A stretch of 64,000 bases of DNA from Scilla litardierei (GCA_030789695.1 CM061142.1:155530714-155594713), one strand, 5' to 3'; numbered from the stretch's first letter, positions 22,331 through 34,740 are shown. Notes: generated by a model not told the origin, from the sequence alone. A program made the numbers and translations.

Positions 22331-22479
22331 AGTAGACCTCTAGGAAGGTGACTCCCAGGCGTCAAGCCTTTACAATGAAAGCTGTGGAGGCAGAGGATAT
22401 CGAACGTGTTATTACTGGTATTCCTTTATCTTTTCTTTTAGTGATTCTTGCCCTTCTATTTCTATTTTAGTATGATATA

Positions 22480-23380
22480 ATGTTTGTTATAACTAGGATG
22501 TTAGACTCTTATTTTAGTTTTATGTTATTTTCCTTAGGCATTGTTAGAGTTGCATCCTTTCCCGCCTTGTCACTCTTCGACTCAAGAGCTTCCCATTACT
22601 TCCTATCTCAACAATTTGTGGCTAAGCATTCTATATTAGTAGATTGCTTTGCCTCTATTTGGAATATCACATAGGAAATGGAGTGCTCAGCAGTTCTTTA
22701 GGATGCTGTCAGTATCCTTTAGAGATCTATGGACGAAAATTGTATGCCGATTTCCTAGTAATAGAGATGCCTAGTTTTGAAGATGTGTTTGGAATCGATT
22801 AGTTAGGAATGTTCTATGACATTATAGATTGTAGACTCAGGAGGGTAATATTTCAGATTCTTGGTCATCCAGATTTTGACTTTATAAGTGATAGTAGTTC
22901 ACTCGGACCAGTGAAGTTTAAGTCTAATCCAGTAGAAGAAGTGATGATGGCGATGGAAGCTGAACCAGTATTACTAAGGGTTGTCAGAGATTTCACTGAT
23001 GTCTTCCCAGATGACATCTATGGACTTCCTCTGGACAGATCATTGGAGTTCACCATTGATCTTATTCCAGGCACCCAACCGATTGCGGAGGTTCCATATC
23101 GAATGACCCCTCCAGAACTAGTTGAGCTTCGCAATCAGTTAAAGGATTTGTCAGAGGTTGGATTGATTAAACCTAGTTTGTCTTCGTGGAGAGAACTAGT
23201 GTTATTGGTGAACAAGAAGGATGGATCTCGAAGGATGTGCATCAATTACTGGGAATTGAATAAGGTTACAGTGAAGAACAAGTACTCTCTTCCTCGTATC
23301 GATGACATCTTTAATCAGCTTGGTGGATCACGAGTATATTCGATGTTGGACTTAAGAAGTGAGTATCACTATGTGAAGGT
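22480..23380 (+). pseudogene. Tekay/Del-like Ty3 protease and reverse transcriptase, cut by S2
   Basis: The protease site appears as ALSLFDSRASHYF (about 22575), with the usual DSGA changed to DSRA. From 22809 an open stretch carries the chromovirus reverse transcriptase start: VVRDFTDVFPDDIYGLPLDR, PGTQPIAEVPYRMTPPEL, SLSSWRELVLLVNKKDGSRR, NKVTVKNKYSLPRIDD and LGGSRVYSMLDLRSEYH. It stops abruptly at 23380, where the S2 LTR begins, before the YVDD motif. The remaining pol should lie beyond S2, outside or far right of this window. Confidence 0.85.
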
Positions 23381-23714
23381 TGTAAGGACCCTGGCAATGA
23401 GGAAAACACTAAAGGGGGCGTGAATAGTGTTTATAAAATTTAAATGATAGTTATATCAATTTAAATTCCTAACCAACAATAAATGCGGAAATATAAATAA
23501 ACCCAAAATAAAACAATGCTAACACAAAAGTATGTTTCAAGGGTTCGGATTACCCAAGTCCAACCTGACTTGTTCCCGGTAATCCTACGTCCCTTCCACC
23601 CGGATACCTCCGGATACTGAAGTTAGAAACATAACTTGAGGTTTCCTTTAAACCTACTTGTAGTAACCCTACAAGTGAAATCGAAACACAATTGATGTCA
23701 TTGACTCCTACAAC
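23381..23714 (-). repeat. S2 3' LTR, truncated
   Basis: About 334 bp align with 33447-33780 with moderate divergence, including the AATAGTGTTTATAAAATTT block and the CCCGACTTGTTCC-type block. Similarity ends abruptly at 23714, before foldback 1. Confidence 0.85.
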
Positions 23715-23727
23715 ATCCCACCAAAAT

Positions 23728-24006
23728 GTGACGTCAGCGATCTAGGCGACCTATAAATTTTTTAATTTTTTTTGCAGACAAAATTTCAGGTCGATCCAAC
23801 ACCGTTTGAGCCTCCATTCATCGATTTCAAAAACATTGCGCAAAACTGTCCAGATTTTGGAGCGGTTTTTTTGAAATCGATGAACGGAGGCTCAAACGGT
23901 GTTGGATTGACCTGAAATTTTGTGGGGAGCTAGGTAACAAGTTTATCTAACGACTGCAAAAAAATTTTAAAAAAATTTGTAGGTCACCCAGATCGCCAAC
24001 TGCACT
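23728..24006. mobile_element. Foldback element, copy 1 of 3
   Basis: The arms GCGATCTAGGCGACCTATAA and a near-complement GTAGGTCACCCAGATCGC enclose a long inner inverted repeat containing CAACACCGTTTGAGCC and GGCTCAAACGGTGTTG. The core is shared with the two following copies; the outer arms differ. Confidence 0.75.
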
Positions 24007-24086
24007 AGAAAAACTTCCAGCGCTGTTAGCACTCCTCCATTTTTCACACACACACACACACATATCCAAAAATGTACATAAGAACG

Positions 24087-24452
24087 TGCGCAGGCAGAAT
24101 TACCTGTGCACGCCCCCTCTATTCGGTGTTTAAGTAATTTTTTTGAATTTTTTTACAGTAGCTAGATATACTTGTTTGTAGCTCTCCACAAAATTTCAGG
24201 TCAATCCAACACCGTTTGAGCCTTCGTTCATCGATTTCAAAAACGTTGCGCAAAACTGTCGACAGTTTTGCGCAACATTTTTGAAATCGATGAACGGAGG
24301 CTCAAACGGTGTTGGATTGACCTGAAATTTTGTGGGGAGCGACAAACAAGTATATCTAGCTACTGCAAAAAAATTCAAAACAAATACTTGGAAACCCCGA
24401 CAGAGGTGGTGTTCGCTGGTATTTCTGCCTGCGCACGTGCGCAGGCACATTT
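24087..24452. mobile_element. Foldback element, copy 2 of 3
   Basis: Outer arms with TGCGCAGGCAGAATTACC and the matching right side pair around a core almost identical to copy 1. Its centre AACTGTCGACAGTT is a perfect palindrome. There is no coding capacity. Confidence 0.8.
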
Positions 24453-24493
24453 GCCTCTATATTTATATAGAGCAAAAATATACCTAAGGTTCA

Positions 24494-24857
24494 CCTCAGG
24501 CAGAATTACCCGCGCACAACCCCGCTGTACGGGGTTTGTAAGTTTTATTTGAAATTTTTTGTAGTAGGTAGATATACTTGTTATGTAGCTCACCACAAAA
24601 TTTCAGGTCAATCCAACACCGTTTGAGCATCCGTTTATCGATTTCAAAAACATTGTGCAAAACTGTCCAAAATTTCTGGACAGTTTTGCACAACGTTTTT
24701 GAAATCGATGAACGGATGCTCAAATGGTGTTGGATTGACCTGAAATTTTGTGGGGAGCTACATAACAAGTATATCTACCTACTGCAAAAAAATTCAAAAA
24801 AATACTTACAAACCCCGAACACTAGGGTTGTGCGCAGGCAATTCTGCCTGAGGTCAA
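24494..24857. mobile_element. Foldback element, copy 3 of 3
   Basis: Outer arms CCTCAGGCAGAATTACC and GGCAATTCTGCCTGAGG pair, with the same inner core as copies 1 and 2. The three copies lie within 1.2 kb in the same order, so either one family inserted repeatedly at one spot or a copy was amplified locally. Confidence 0.8.
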
Positions 24858-24889
24858 CCTCAGGCACATTTCCCTCATATATATATATA

Positions 24890-25299
24890 CTAGTTATAAC
24901 TCGTGCCCGTGGGCACGGTGCATTTAAGTTTTTTTTTCCGCGAAATCTTTGTCCCCCAAAAAATATTTCTACAGCCAAAATTTAAAAGAACAACAAATTA
25001 GCGTAAAAAAATTTAGCGGGCGCCTTCGGCGCGGATAGGTTGGTTAGACCTCTGCTTGACGCCCAAAAAACTCAACCCGCCTCTTTGAATGCACATTCGC
25101 TATATTTTTTTGGGTCTCATTTTTTTGGGTCATTTTTGAATGAAGAGTATTAAGTGATGATGATGCCAATTTCAATAAGAAAAGCTTTTGTATTCTCCCA
25201 ACAAATTTTCTCCTAACCCAAAAAATTTTCCCCCCAAAACTTGATGTGACATTGCCACATAGGACAAAGTTCAAAAACAGCCCTCAATTGTAATATAGA
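24890..25299 (-). mobile_element. Small non-autonomous Helitron
   Basis: On the minus strand it begins TCTATATTACAATTG and ends GAGTTATAACTAG. A GTGCCC/GGGCAC hairpin lies nine bases before the CTAG end. The flanking bases are A and T. TC start, CTRR end, short 3' hairpin and A-T insertion are the Helitron criteria. No Rep/helicase sequence is present in its 410 bp. Confidence 0.65.
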
Positions 25300-25449
25300 T
25301 ATATATTATATTATACATAGAGTACAAAAGTAATGCTAGACCATTCCACATACAAACAAAAACTATGATCATCATCATACATCATCCATCAATACAACCT
25401 AAAATACAGACAGACTCAAACTCTTAACCCTAACACAAAAAATTTGGGA

Positions 25450-27009
25450 CTAAGGGTGAGCAATCTCCATGAAACATCAATCCAGATCAGCTGCGGAGGA
25501 GTCCACAGGAGTAGTCATCTCAATACAAAAATCATGGGGCTCCGAGTCAGCAGAAACATCCTCGGGATGAGGAGCAGCAGCATCAGCAGAGAAGACAATC
25601 TGAGGAGCCTGAGAAGCAACTGGCTTAGAAGCAGTATCAACTGTAGGATCAGGAAGCTTAATGATGATTGGAGGAGGAGGCTGAGAAGGCTGAGCAGATG
25701 AAACAAATGACTGGAGGTGGGCAGGGAAGGGTATGCCATGATGCTGGAACATCAGATGGAACAGCTCATAAAGACCGGATACCTACTCGTCCAACTGGAC
25801 AAGAGAGGGTGCACAAGATGAAAAAGAGGGCTGATCAGTAGGTGGAGCGGTTGATGAAGACGTGGCTGAAGTAGACTGTCTCTTCTTTAATGCCGTCTAC
25901 AGAGCCAAAGAGGACTTCGACTTTGCAGCCGCATCAAGAAGATGACCAAGAGGCATGGGCTACGGGGTCAGATCAATGCCGAAATGGCGAAAGACAAGAG
26001 TAAGAAGTCATCCATATGGAATATGAGAGGAAAAAGTAGTGAACTCTACCCAGTCCATCCAATCAAGGAGGACCCCAGCCCAATTCACAGAAATGCCAGA
26101 AAAGATCACGTACATGCATCTGAGGATCTCTATAGAAGGCTAATCAGAGGAGCCATATTTCAACAAGATGTTGGACTTCACCATTAGGTGAACAGCCCAA
26201 TCTCGAGCAGTAAACATGGAAGCCCTGATGCTAGAGGAGAGATATGAAGGGATCATAGAGAGCATGTCCTAAAGGACAGTCTGATCAAGGTCAGCAACAT
26301 CGGAGAGAGAGATATCAACGGATAAAGAGCTAGAGGAAGGAATCCTAAGAATGTTCCTTAAGAGAATAGGATCAAGCTTGATATGAGTCCATTGTACCAT
26401 GATGTCGATGACACCTGTGTCAGTATATTCACTACGAATGCAGTTGTCATAGAATATATTGACAAGAAATGGATATGCATGAGGAGATTCTGCATGAGAC
26501 TAACAAAACAGATCGACCAAATGGGTTGTCGTGAGGATCTTGGAAAGTCTCTCAGCGGTGAAAGCCAGATAAACAATGAAACGGTAACAAAGGAGCTTGA
26601 TCCCAAGCATAGCATGAAATTTTGTCAAACAAGAATTATCCCGACAAATGGGGACTAGAGGAGCAACTGGAGGAGGCCTGTGTTGATTTTGGCCTTGGGT
26701 CAGCGGGAAGAGGCTCGGTGTGGGTATCTGCAGCCACACGAGTGAAATCAGTCTCAGTAATAGGCTCATTGATTTGAACACCTATGGGTCTATGCTGTTG
26801 CTTCTGGAGGGGCTCAACGAACTCTTCTTCTTCGAAAGAAGAATGAGTAGAATCAGAAGCATCCGAAACATCGGAGATGGGTTGAGCGAATTTGGTGGGG
26901 AACTATAGGGAACTTTCTTGACTATGGCAGTCGTGGGTTTAGGGTTCCTAGGCTTCCTAACAGCAATGGATTTCCCTTTGGAAGTCGAAGTGATCGTGAG
27001 TGGAGCCAT
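25450..27009 (-). pseudogene. S2 envelope-like / plant transposon protein gene (decayed)
   Basis: A minus-strand reading starts at ATG 27009 with a basic, Ser/Pro-rich N-terminus (STSKGKSIAVRKPRNPKPTT). It continues through pieces matching the better copy in S4: a FYDN segment, SLSVDISLSDVADLDQ, LKYGSS, HIPYGWLLTLVFRHFGIDL and a C-terminal MFQHHGIPFPAHLQ. Many stops and frameshifts disable it. The position between pol and the 3' LTR is where Sireviruses carry their extra ORF. Its biochemical role is unknown. Confidence 0.65.
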
Positions 27010-27319
27010 AGCACGAATCGACAGAAATTGAAGGAAATAGAGCACGATCGAAAGTAAATGAGAGAGATATACCAATCAAACGATGAACGGTAGAGGATGA
27101 GAGATCCAAAAGCTCGATCGAGTCAATGGAGAGAGGAATCGATGGCTAGGAGCTTCGAAATGACGAAGAATACGAAGGGATTATTGTCATTTGAGGGAGG
27201 AAGACGAGGAAGTTACGGTCGGAGGAGAGAGAAAAATCGATGGCCTCGTTTACTTAAGTGGAGGGGAAATGAATTTGGGCCGTTGGATCGAGAGATGTAC
27301 GGCTCAGATTAAGTTATCG

Positions 27320-27690
27320 AACCGCCACAGACGTAGACAGTCGACTAATGTACAATCGTCAGTCGACTGGCCGACAAGACATAAAACTGACTAGATAGAT
27401 AGACATGCGCCTGTAGTGTAATTCACAGTCGCCTGGAAAAGTGACAGGTGCCTGTAAAATACATGACAGTCGCCTGACAAAAAGTCAAAGATTTGATTAG
27501 TTGATAGAAAAATTTCATGATCAAGGCACACGCCTGATGAACAAATTTCAGTCGCCTGTCGAAGAGACAGAAGCCTGGATATTATACATCAGTCGCCTGT
27601 GCGAAAAACACAGATTACAGACAGAAAAACTAGAGTTGGATAGGCGACTATCGAAGGATTGACAGTCGTCTGTCCTGGTCCAAAAATGTA
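27320..27690. repeat. CAGTCGCCTG / CAGTCGACTG hairpin-type repeats before the S2 envelope-like gene
   Basis: The words CAGTCGACTA, CAGTCGACTGG, CAGTCGCCTGG, CAGGTGCCTG, CAGTCGCCTGAC, CAGTCGCCTGTC and similar recur about a dozen times, many with a partial complement close by. The stretch lies between the pol stop (27923) and the envelope-like start (27009). Confidence 0.7.
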
Positions 27691-27922
27691 GAGTAAGGCT
27701 GAAATCAAGAGAATTGAGACAACTCACCCGAAGACATATACTCTAACTATTCTCCAAACATGAAATCACTATTAAAATATATAGATTAGCATACAAATCA
27801 AGTATACTAATTCAAACAAATAAAATCATCAAAATCTCAAATAAATCTTATTGAAAAATATATGTGAACATATGACATATCAAAACATGAGATGAAATGA
27901 TGACATGAGTTCAAACCATGAT

Positions 27923-30900
27923 TTATAATAAAAATATGAACTCATATAATTTAGATTCACCCATAATCCCTAATTCTCCACGCAACCTCACAAATGAATC
28001 TTCTTTTAGAGGTTTAGTGAAGCTGTCGGCGATTTGTTTTTGGGTTTCAATGTACTCTAAGATGATGTCCTTCTTAGCTACATGATCAATAATGAAATGG
28101 TGTCTCACATCTATGTGTTTGTTATGGGAGTGATGTACCGGATTCTTAGAAAGATAAATTGCACTTTGGTTATCAACCATGATAGGGTAAGTATCACAAT
28201 TGACACCATAGTCTTTGAGCGTGTGTCTCATCTAAAGAACTTGTGCACATATACGACCCGTGGTAATAGATTCTGCTTCAGTCATGGACAATGATACCGA
28301 GTTCTGTTTCTTGAAAACCCAAGAAACACGAGAATTTCCTAGAAAATGGCAAGTGCCACTAGTACTCTTTCTATCGGATTTGCATCCTGCAAAATCGGCA
28401 TCACCATATAAGATTAACTCATATGTACTAGACTTAGGGTAAAGTAACCAATAATCTAGTAAATGATTGAGATATCGAAAAATTCGTTTAATCGCAATTA
28501 AGTGTGACTCCTTAGGTCTAGCTTGATATCTAGCACAAAGACATACGAAGATCATAATATCAGGCCGACTAACAGTTAAGTAAAGTAAGCTACCGATCAT
28601 ACCTCGATATAGACGAACGTCTACATATTTCCCGTTCTCATCTGTGTGTAGATGGGTTGTAGTACTCATGGGAGTCTGTTTGCTTGAAGACGATTCCATC
28701 CTGAATCGCTTGATAAGCTCCCCGGTGTACTTTGTTTGATGTATGAAAGTCGCATCCTTCATTTGCCGAATTTGTAGTCCAAGGAAGTAGTTGAGCTTAC
28801 CCATATGGCTCATTTCGAATTCATCCTTCATAGACTTAGAAAATTCTTGGCAAAGGTTAAAGTTAGTAGAACCAAATATTAAATCGTCTATATAAACCTG
28901 AATTAAAATGATGTCATTTTCATAATCTTTAATGAAAAGAGCTGAATCAACTTCACCCATTTTAAACCCTAAATAAAAAAGAAAGGTTTTGAGTCGATCA
29001 AACCAAGCTTTAGGAACTTGTCTCAACCCATATAACGCTTTCTTAAGTTTGAAAACATGGTTTGGAAATCTTTCATGAATGAAACCGGGTGGTTGAGAAA
29101 CATAAACTTCTTCATTAACAATACCATTCAAAAATGCACTTTTAACATCCATTAGAAATAATTTAAAATTTTTATGAGATGCAAAAAATAAAAGCAACCT
29201 AATAGCTTTTACTCTAGCTACGGGGGCAAATGATTCTTCAAAATCAAGACCTTCCTCTTACCGATAACCTTGAGCTACTAACCTTGCTTTATTCCTTGTG
29301 ATGACCTCATTCTTATCGGTCTTGTTCTTAAAAATCCATTTGGTCCCAATCACTTGGTGACCATTTGGAAGAGGAACAAGCTCACAACCTTCATTTTTTT
29401 CAAATTACATGAGCTCCTCTTCCATTGCAACTATCCAAGAGCTATCTTCACATGCTTCTTGGATGTTCTTTGGCTCAATGGTAGAGACAAATGCACAATG
29501 AGAGAATTCATCAATCATTGACCTTATTTGGACACCCACACCAATATCTCCAATTATTTGGTCATGGTGGTGGTTACAAATGGTCGGATAAGCTTTGGGA
29601 ATACCTGGATCACTAGGAACATCCTCAACAGTTTTATTAGTATTGTTAGTCTCAATAATAGAATCATTAGTTTTAACATTACTAATGGAATCACTTAAAA
29701 CATCTACACTATCAACAACAACATGGGGAATATCAAAATCTTCATAAAATGATACGTGTAGTGATTCCTCGATCGTTGAAGAGGTTTTGTTGTATATCCA
29801 GTAGGCTTTGCTACGTGTGGAATATCCAACAAAAATTCCTGCATCGAATATTGGCTGAAATTTATCTAAGTTACTATAGGTGTTCTTTAAAAAACATTTT
29901 GAACCAAAAACACGAAAATATTTAACTGGCGTCTTTTTATCATAAAATAACTCAAAACAAGTTTTGTTCGTTCGGGGCCTCACTAGCATCCTATTTAGCA
30001 CATAACATGTTGTGTGCACCACCTCTGCCCAAAATTTTAGTCCAAGATGTCTATCATGGAGCATGGTGCGAGCACACTCAGTTAGGGTCATATTCTTTCT
30101 CTCAACAACACCATTTTATGGTGGTGCGTGAGAAAAAAAAGTTGTGAGTAATCACATTGTCATCACAAAACGTAGTGAAAAATTCATTCTCAAAGTCTCC
30201 TCCATGATCACTATGAATATTGATAATTATGGTTCCGAAAAAATTTTGAATTTTCTTTGCAAATATAGTAAACCCTTCAAAAGCTTCATTTTTATTAGTT
30301 AAAAAATGAAACCCAAGTAAATCTAGAGAAGTCATCTAGACGACTAATCCATAATGAGCATTACCCAAAGATGCGGTTCTAGTTGGCCCAAATAAATCTA
30401 AATGAAGTAATTCTAGGGGCCTCCTAGAAGTTATGCCATCTTAAATTTTAAAAGATGATTTACTTAGTTTACCTCTTTGGCATGAATCACAAAAGTTTTT
30501 CTTATTAAAAGCAATTTTTGTAAAACCTTTAACAAGATCATGCTTAGCTAACTTATATAAGTGCTTGAAATGAACATGACCAAAACGGCGATACCATAAT
30601 AGTTGTTTATTTGTATTAGCAACTAAGCAATCTTCTATGGTTTTTGGCAAGCTCAAATAATAAATATTTTTACGCCTAATACCGGTAAATAAAACATGCG
30701 AATCAATATCAATAATATTGCAAATACCCTCTCCAAAGTTAGCCTTGTAACACTTGTCACAAAGTTGACTAATGGAGATAAGATTATGACATAAACGACT
30801 AACTACATAAACATTGGTAATAAGTGATTTGGAAGGATTCTGACTTTGACTACTCCAATGATGGTTCCCTTTTGATTGCCTCCAAAAAAACCGTTGCACC

Positions 30901-31089
30901 ATCCTTGATGCTAACCACTTCGGAGAGCAATGTGGGATCCCCCGTCATGTGTTTGGAGCATCCGCTATCGAGTATCTATTCTTTCCTTTTAGAGCCATTA
31001 TGTCTTGTATTGCTCTCTTTCTTATTCTTGGGTACTTACATAGTATACCATAAGCTCATGGTATCCAAGCTTTGTTGGGTCCAAGGAGA
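27923..31089 (-). pseudogene. S2 pol (decayed)
   Basis: Minus-strand pieces appear in copia order. The protease motif ILDSGCSKHMTG (about 30940-30975) is preceded by a stop. The gag-pre-integrase region has LLWYRRFGHVHFKHL and an intact CDSCQRGK (about 30470-30600). Integrase has SDHGGDFENEF (about 30195) and the downstream ERKNMTL region. Reverse transcriptase has [25 protein letters not shown] and the site VYIDDLIFG (about 28881-28896, isoleucine for valine). RNase H has [13 protein letters not shown] and a changed SMTEAESIT. The end is HIDVRHHF. At least six stops interrupt it. Confidence 0.85.
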
Positions 31090-33416
31090 TTAGCCTTTTG
31101 GAAACCAAGTCCAAATGGACTTTGGCTTCCCAACATAGTTACCACTATTTATCACATCACTAAAATACGAATTAACATAAGCATTTCTATCATTTATGCT
31201 AGTGTTCTTAGGACCCCAAATTATGTATGTTTTGGGTGTCCTTTTCCTAGTTGCATACACATTTGGTTGAGTTCTATGTGGTGCATGCTTCCTAGGAGCA
31301 TGAGATCTAGCATATGAAGATGGAGGTGGATAAGCATGAGACATACATGGTTATATGCAAATTTAGGGGCATGCATATTATATGCAACATATGGAGCATG
31401 CATGTGATGTGGTGGATGTGCATACATGGGAGGATGATGTGCATGAACATATGAATGTGTAGGAGCACATGCATGAGTATTTCTCATGTGTGGGTTTACA
31501 CGTGTCCGTGGGTGTGGAGCATTAAATGTGTCATACGTGTCCACATGTGAAGTAGGAGATTTCCTACGTGTATGAGTGTTGGTGTACATATATGCATGAC
31601 CTTTCTTTTGGTTTCCACCCTTAGTGGGTTTCTTGCCAAAAGAAGGAGATTGTAAAGTGGTGGCCTTCTTGGTAGGTTTGCTATCAATAGTGTTTTTGAC
31701 ACCACTAGTGGATGCACCGGAGGATGGCCTCACAAAATCTATAGTTACACCACTATAGGAGGTGCGAGATTTGGATGCATTTGCTTCCACATAACCAAGT
31801 CCAACACGATGTGTGGCCGAAAATTGGTTTGCAAACAATTCATCCAATTGCACTTTTCCTTTGTTAAATCTCTTAACTTGGGAGGACATGAGCTCATATT
31901 TCTTCTTAAGATAAGAAATATAGGTATCCAAAGTGGACATACGTGTTTTGAGCTTGTGCACTTGGGTTTTAAGAGATTCATTCTCAATACCCAATTGTGT
32001 GTTTTGTGATGCTAGATCAATACAATCTTTAGAATAGTTTTGATCTAATTGAGATTTAAGGGAATTCACCTCATTTCTTAAGATGTCATTTTGAGAAACC
32101 AAATTTGCTTTCTCAAGTGTAAGTGTATTAACAATGGTGTCATTGTTGATGATGCATGGCATGGATGATTTGCTAACATTAGATTTCTTTAAAATAGTAT
32201 ATCTAATTATAAGAGATTGATACTTAGAAAATACTTCTTCGTTAGCAATACAAAGTTCATCCATGGTTACCTTCATTATTATCACTATCACTCTCATCGG
32301 AGAATGGATCTTCTCGGGCCATGAAGCACATATGTGCACTCTCATCCTTTTCATCCTCGGATTCACTCGAGGAATCTCCACTTGAATCATCGAATGTCCC
32401 AATAAGTCCTTTCTTCTTCTCCTTCTTGAATTTGTCGGACTTGTGGTACTTTGGTGCTTTCCACTTTTCTTTGTTTCTAGCATTGGGCAATCCTTCTTGA
32501 TGTGCCCCGGCTTGTTACACTTAAAACAAAGAGATGACGAATTGTTAGTGGAATCAAATTTAGATTTGGAAGGAAATTTACCTTTGCGAAAGAAGCGTTG
32601 GAACTTCTTTGCCATTTGCGACATTTCTTCCAAATCCATTTTGTTTTCGGATTCTTCACTATTGGAGGATGAAGAAGTAGCCTTGAAGGCTAACGCTTTC
32701 TTCTTGGCCTTTGTTGGATACATCATCGCTCTAATCTTCATTCGGTTCTCTCTTCTTACTTTGTAAGACATGATCGTACCGATGAGATTCACCACGGTGT
32801 AGTTATTCATGTCATTGACCTCCTCAATGGCGATTGCTCTTCTTTCCCATTTTGAGGTCATTCACATGATTATCTTTCTCACCTTTTCTTGTTGGGTGTA
32901 GACTTAACCAAGAGTTTCAAGCTCATTGGTGATGTCAGTGAAGCGACCATACATCGTTGCGATGTTCTCAGTATCCTGCATATGAAACATATCGAAATTT
33001 TGTGTAGCAATATATAATTTAGACAACTTTACCTTGTTTGTTCCCTCGTGGGTAACGACGAGATGGTTCCATATTTGATATGCTCTCTTACATGTGCATA
33101 TCTTATTGAACTCATCCGGATCCAATGCACAATGAAGAGAGTTTATTGCCTTGGCATTGTTCACCTCGGAGGACTTCTTGGTGGGAGTCCATTCGTCAAA
33201 ATCCTCTTTGGTAGGCTCAACTTACTCCTTATGGAGGGTTCTCCAAAGAGAAGAACTCCTAAGAAATGTCTCCATCTGGCACTTCCAATAGCCGAAATTC
33301 GTGCCATTGAAATGCGGAGGACGAACCGTTGATTGTCCTTCGAAGACGTTAGACATACCATCGCGATCGTGATTGTTCTACAAAGGAGGTGGAGGAACGT
33401 TGTTGTTCGATGCCAT
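31090..33416 (-). pseudogene. S2 gag (decayed, long Sirevirus type)
   Basis: The gag starts at ATG 33416, about 16 bases after the primer site. Recognisable parts are GQSTVRPPHFNGTNFGYWKC, the capsid region with NKICTCKRAYQIWNHLVVTH, the zinc knuckle CFKCNKPGHIKKDC (about 32490-32530), and an acidic Ser-rich linker. A coiled coil (about 32260-31790) and a His/Pro/Tyr-rich tail ending IWGPKNTS and TWTWFPKG before TAA follow. The frame has several stops and shifts. Long gag with coiled coil and His-rich tail matches the S3 and S4 copies. Confidence 0.8.
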
Positions 33417-33431
33417 AGCTAAATACCTTGA

Positions 33432-33446
33432 AGCTCTGATACCAAT
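33432..33446 (-). other. S2 primer binding site
   Basis: Minus-strand ATTGGTATCAGAGCT follows the LTR end and pairs with initiator methionine tRNA. Confidence 0.85.
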
Positions 33447-34031
33447 TGTAAGGACCCTGGCTATGAGGAAAACACTAGAAGGGGTGTTGAATAGTGTTTA
33501 TAAAATTTAAACGATAGTTATAACAATTTAAATTCCTAACCAACAATAAATACGGAAATATAAATAAACCCAAAATGAAATAATGCTAACACAAAGTATG
33601 TTTCAAGAGTTCGTATTACCCAAGTCCAATCCCGACTTGTTCCTGGTAATCATATGTCCCTTCCACCCGGATACTGCCGGATACTCAAGTTAGAACCCTA
33701 ACTTGAGGTTTTCTTTAAACCCACTTATAGCAACCCTACATGTGAAATCGAAACATAATCGATGTCCTTGAATCCCACAACTTGGGATCAAGCAAACCAC
33801 TCTCACAAACTGAGAGTAAACCTAGTATCAAAAGATATGAAATAATGAAATAGCAACACTTACAATCACATATGCCTTGAAGTAGAACTTGAAGGAGCTA
33901 GTGTGTTGTGTGTTGAAGTCTCTTCCAAGAAGAGAGAAATCCCTTTCTATTATCACTATAACTTGCCTAGAGGATATCACTTTGATTCTAGGTTGGAGAG
34001 CAAGAGAGAATGAGATTGGAAATCTAGGGCT
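33447..34031 (-). repeat. S2 5' LTR, cut by the CACTA element
   Basis: It starts (plus strand) TGTAAGGACCCTGG and runs to AATCTAGGGCT, where CACTGGTAG begins. Its first 330 bp match 23381-23714. The rest of the LTR should lie past the CACTA 3' end, which was not found in this window. Confidence 0.8.
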
Positions 34032-34345
34032 CACTGGTAGAAAACGGGTCTGTAGCCATGGCCATTAGGCCACAGACAAATCCGTGGCCGATAGTAGGCT
34101 ATCAGCCACGGATTTCTTCGTGGCTAATTTTTCATGGCTGAAAAAAATTTGCCCATGGAATATTGGCCACAGAAATTTTTGTGGCTGTTAGTAGACCTTC
34201 AGCCACGGATAAGACCGTGTCCACATATTTCCAGCCACAGATTAATTATGAAGAAATTTTCCGTGGCTTTAACATTTTATCCAGTGACATTTCTGTGGCC
34301 CATAATAGTAACGACCACAGATATGTCCGTGGCTAATAGTCCGTT
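34032..34345. repeat. CACTA terminal and subterminal repeats (GCCACRGA core)
   Basis: More than ten copies of GCCACGGA/GCCACAGA or their complements (TCCGTGGC, TCTGTGGC) occur in both directions within 310 bp of the terminus. Such motifs are the usual binding sites for the CACTA DNA-binding protein. Confidence 0.8.
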
Positions 34346-34740
34346 GCCATCCTAAAAAATTTACCTAAATTGGGAAGAGCCTAGGTGAGCCCCCCACGCG
34401 CTCAAAATTTCAGCAGATCACGAGAGAGAGAGAGAGAGATCCTTAGTGGGGGAGGACGACGACGACAATGATGATAGCCGTCATCAGCCGCCACAGTGAC
34501 GCATCAGCAAGGTAATTTTTGCATTCCGATGGGTTTATCCCTAAATGATTGATATAGAGGTCGGAGGTGGCAGGAGCCCCGTCGCCGCCCCAGCTCCCCT
34601 CCCCTCCTTTTGATCTGAAGGAGGAGAGCAGGAGATGGGGTGGCGACGGTTGCCGATGCCCTCTCTGACCAAACATGATGATCCCCCTCCTCATCCACCA
34701 ATCCCCTCCAAAATGTCACCCCCTCCGACCCTTCCATCTG
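34346..34740 (+). other. CACTA leader region
   Basis: A GC-rich stretch includes a short (GA)n run (34420-34440) and GCAAGGTAATTT near 34508, a plausible splice donor. No gene is supported, but it may be the 5' untranslated exon of the transposase transcript. Confidence 0.4.

Larger units (their letters stand above)
23381..34031 (-). mobile_element. S2: decayed minus-strand Sirevirus with envelope-like gene
   Basis: LTR sequence starting TGTAAGGACCCTGG occurs at 23381 and at 33447, with internal minus-strand gag, pol and an envelope-like pseudogene between. The order is 5' LTR (right), primer site, gag, pol, envelope-like gene, 3' LTR (left). The 3' LTR region was invaded by foldbacks and a Helitron, and the 5' LTR is cut at 34031 by a CACTA element. 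It sits in the Tekay-like reverse transcriptase. AAGGT (23376-23380) would be its target duplication, but the partner copy is not visible. Many stops in all genes show it is old. Confidence 0.85.
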
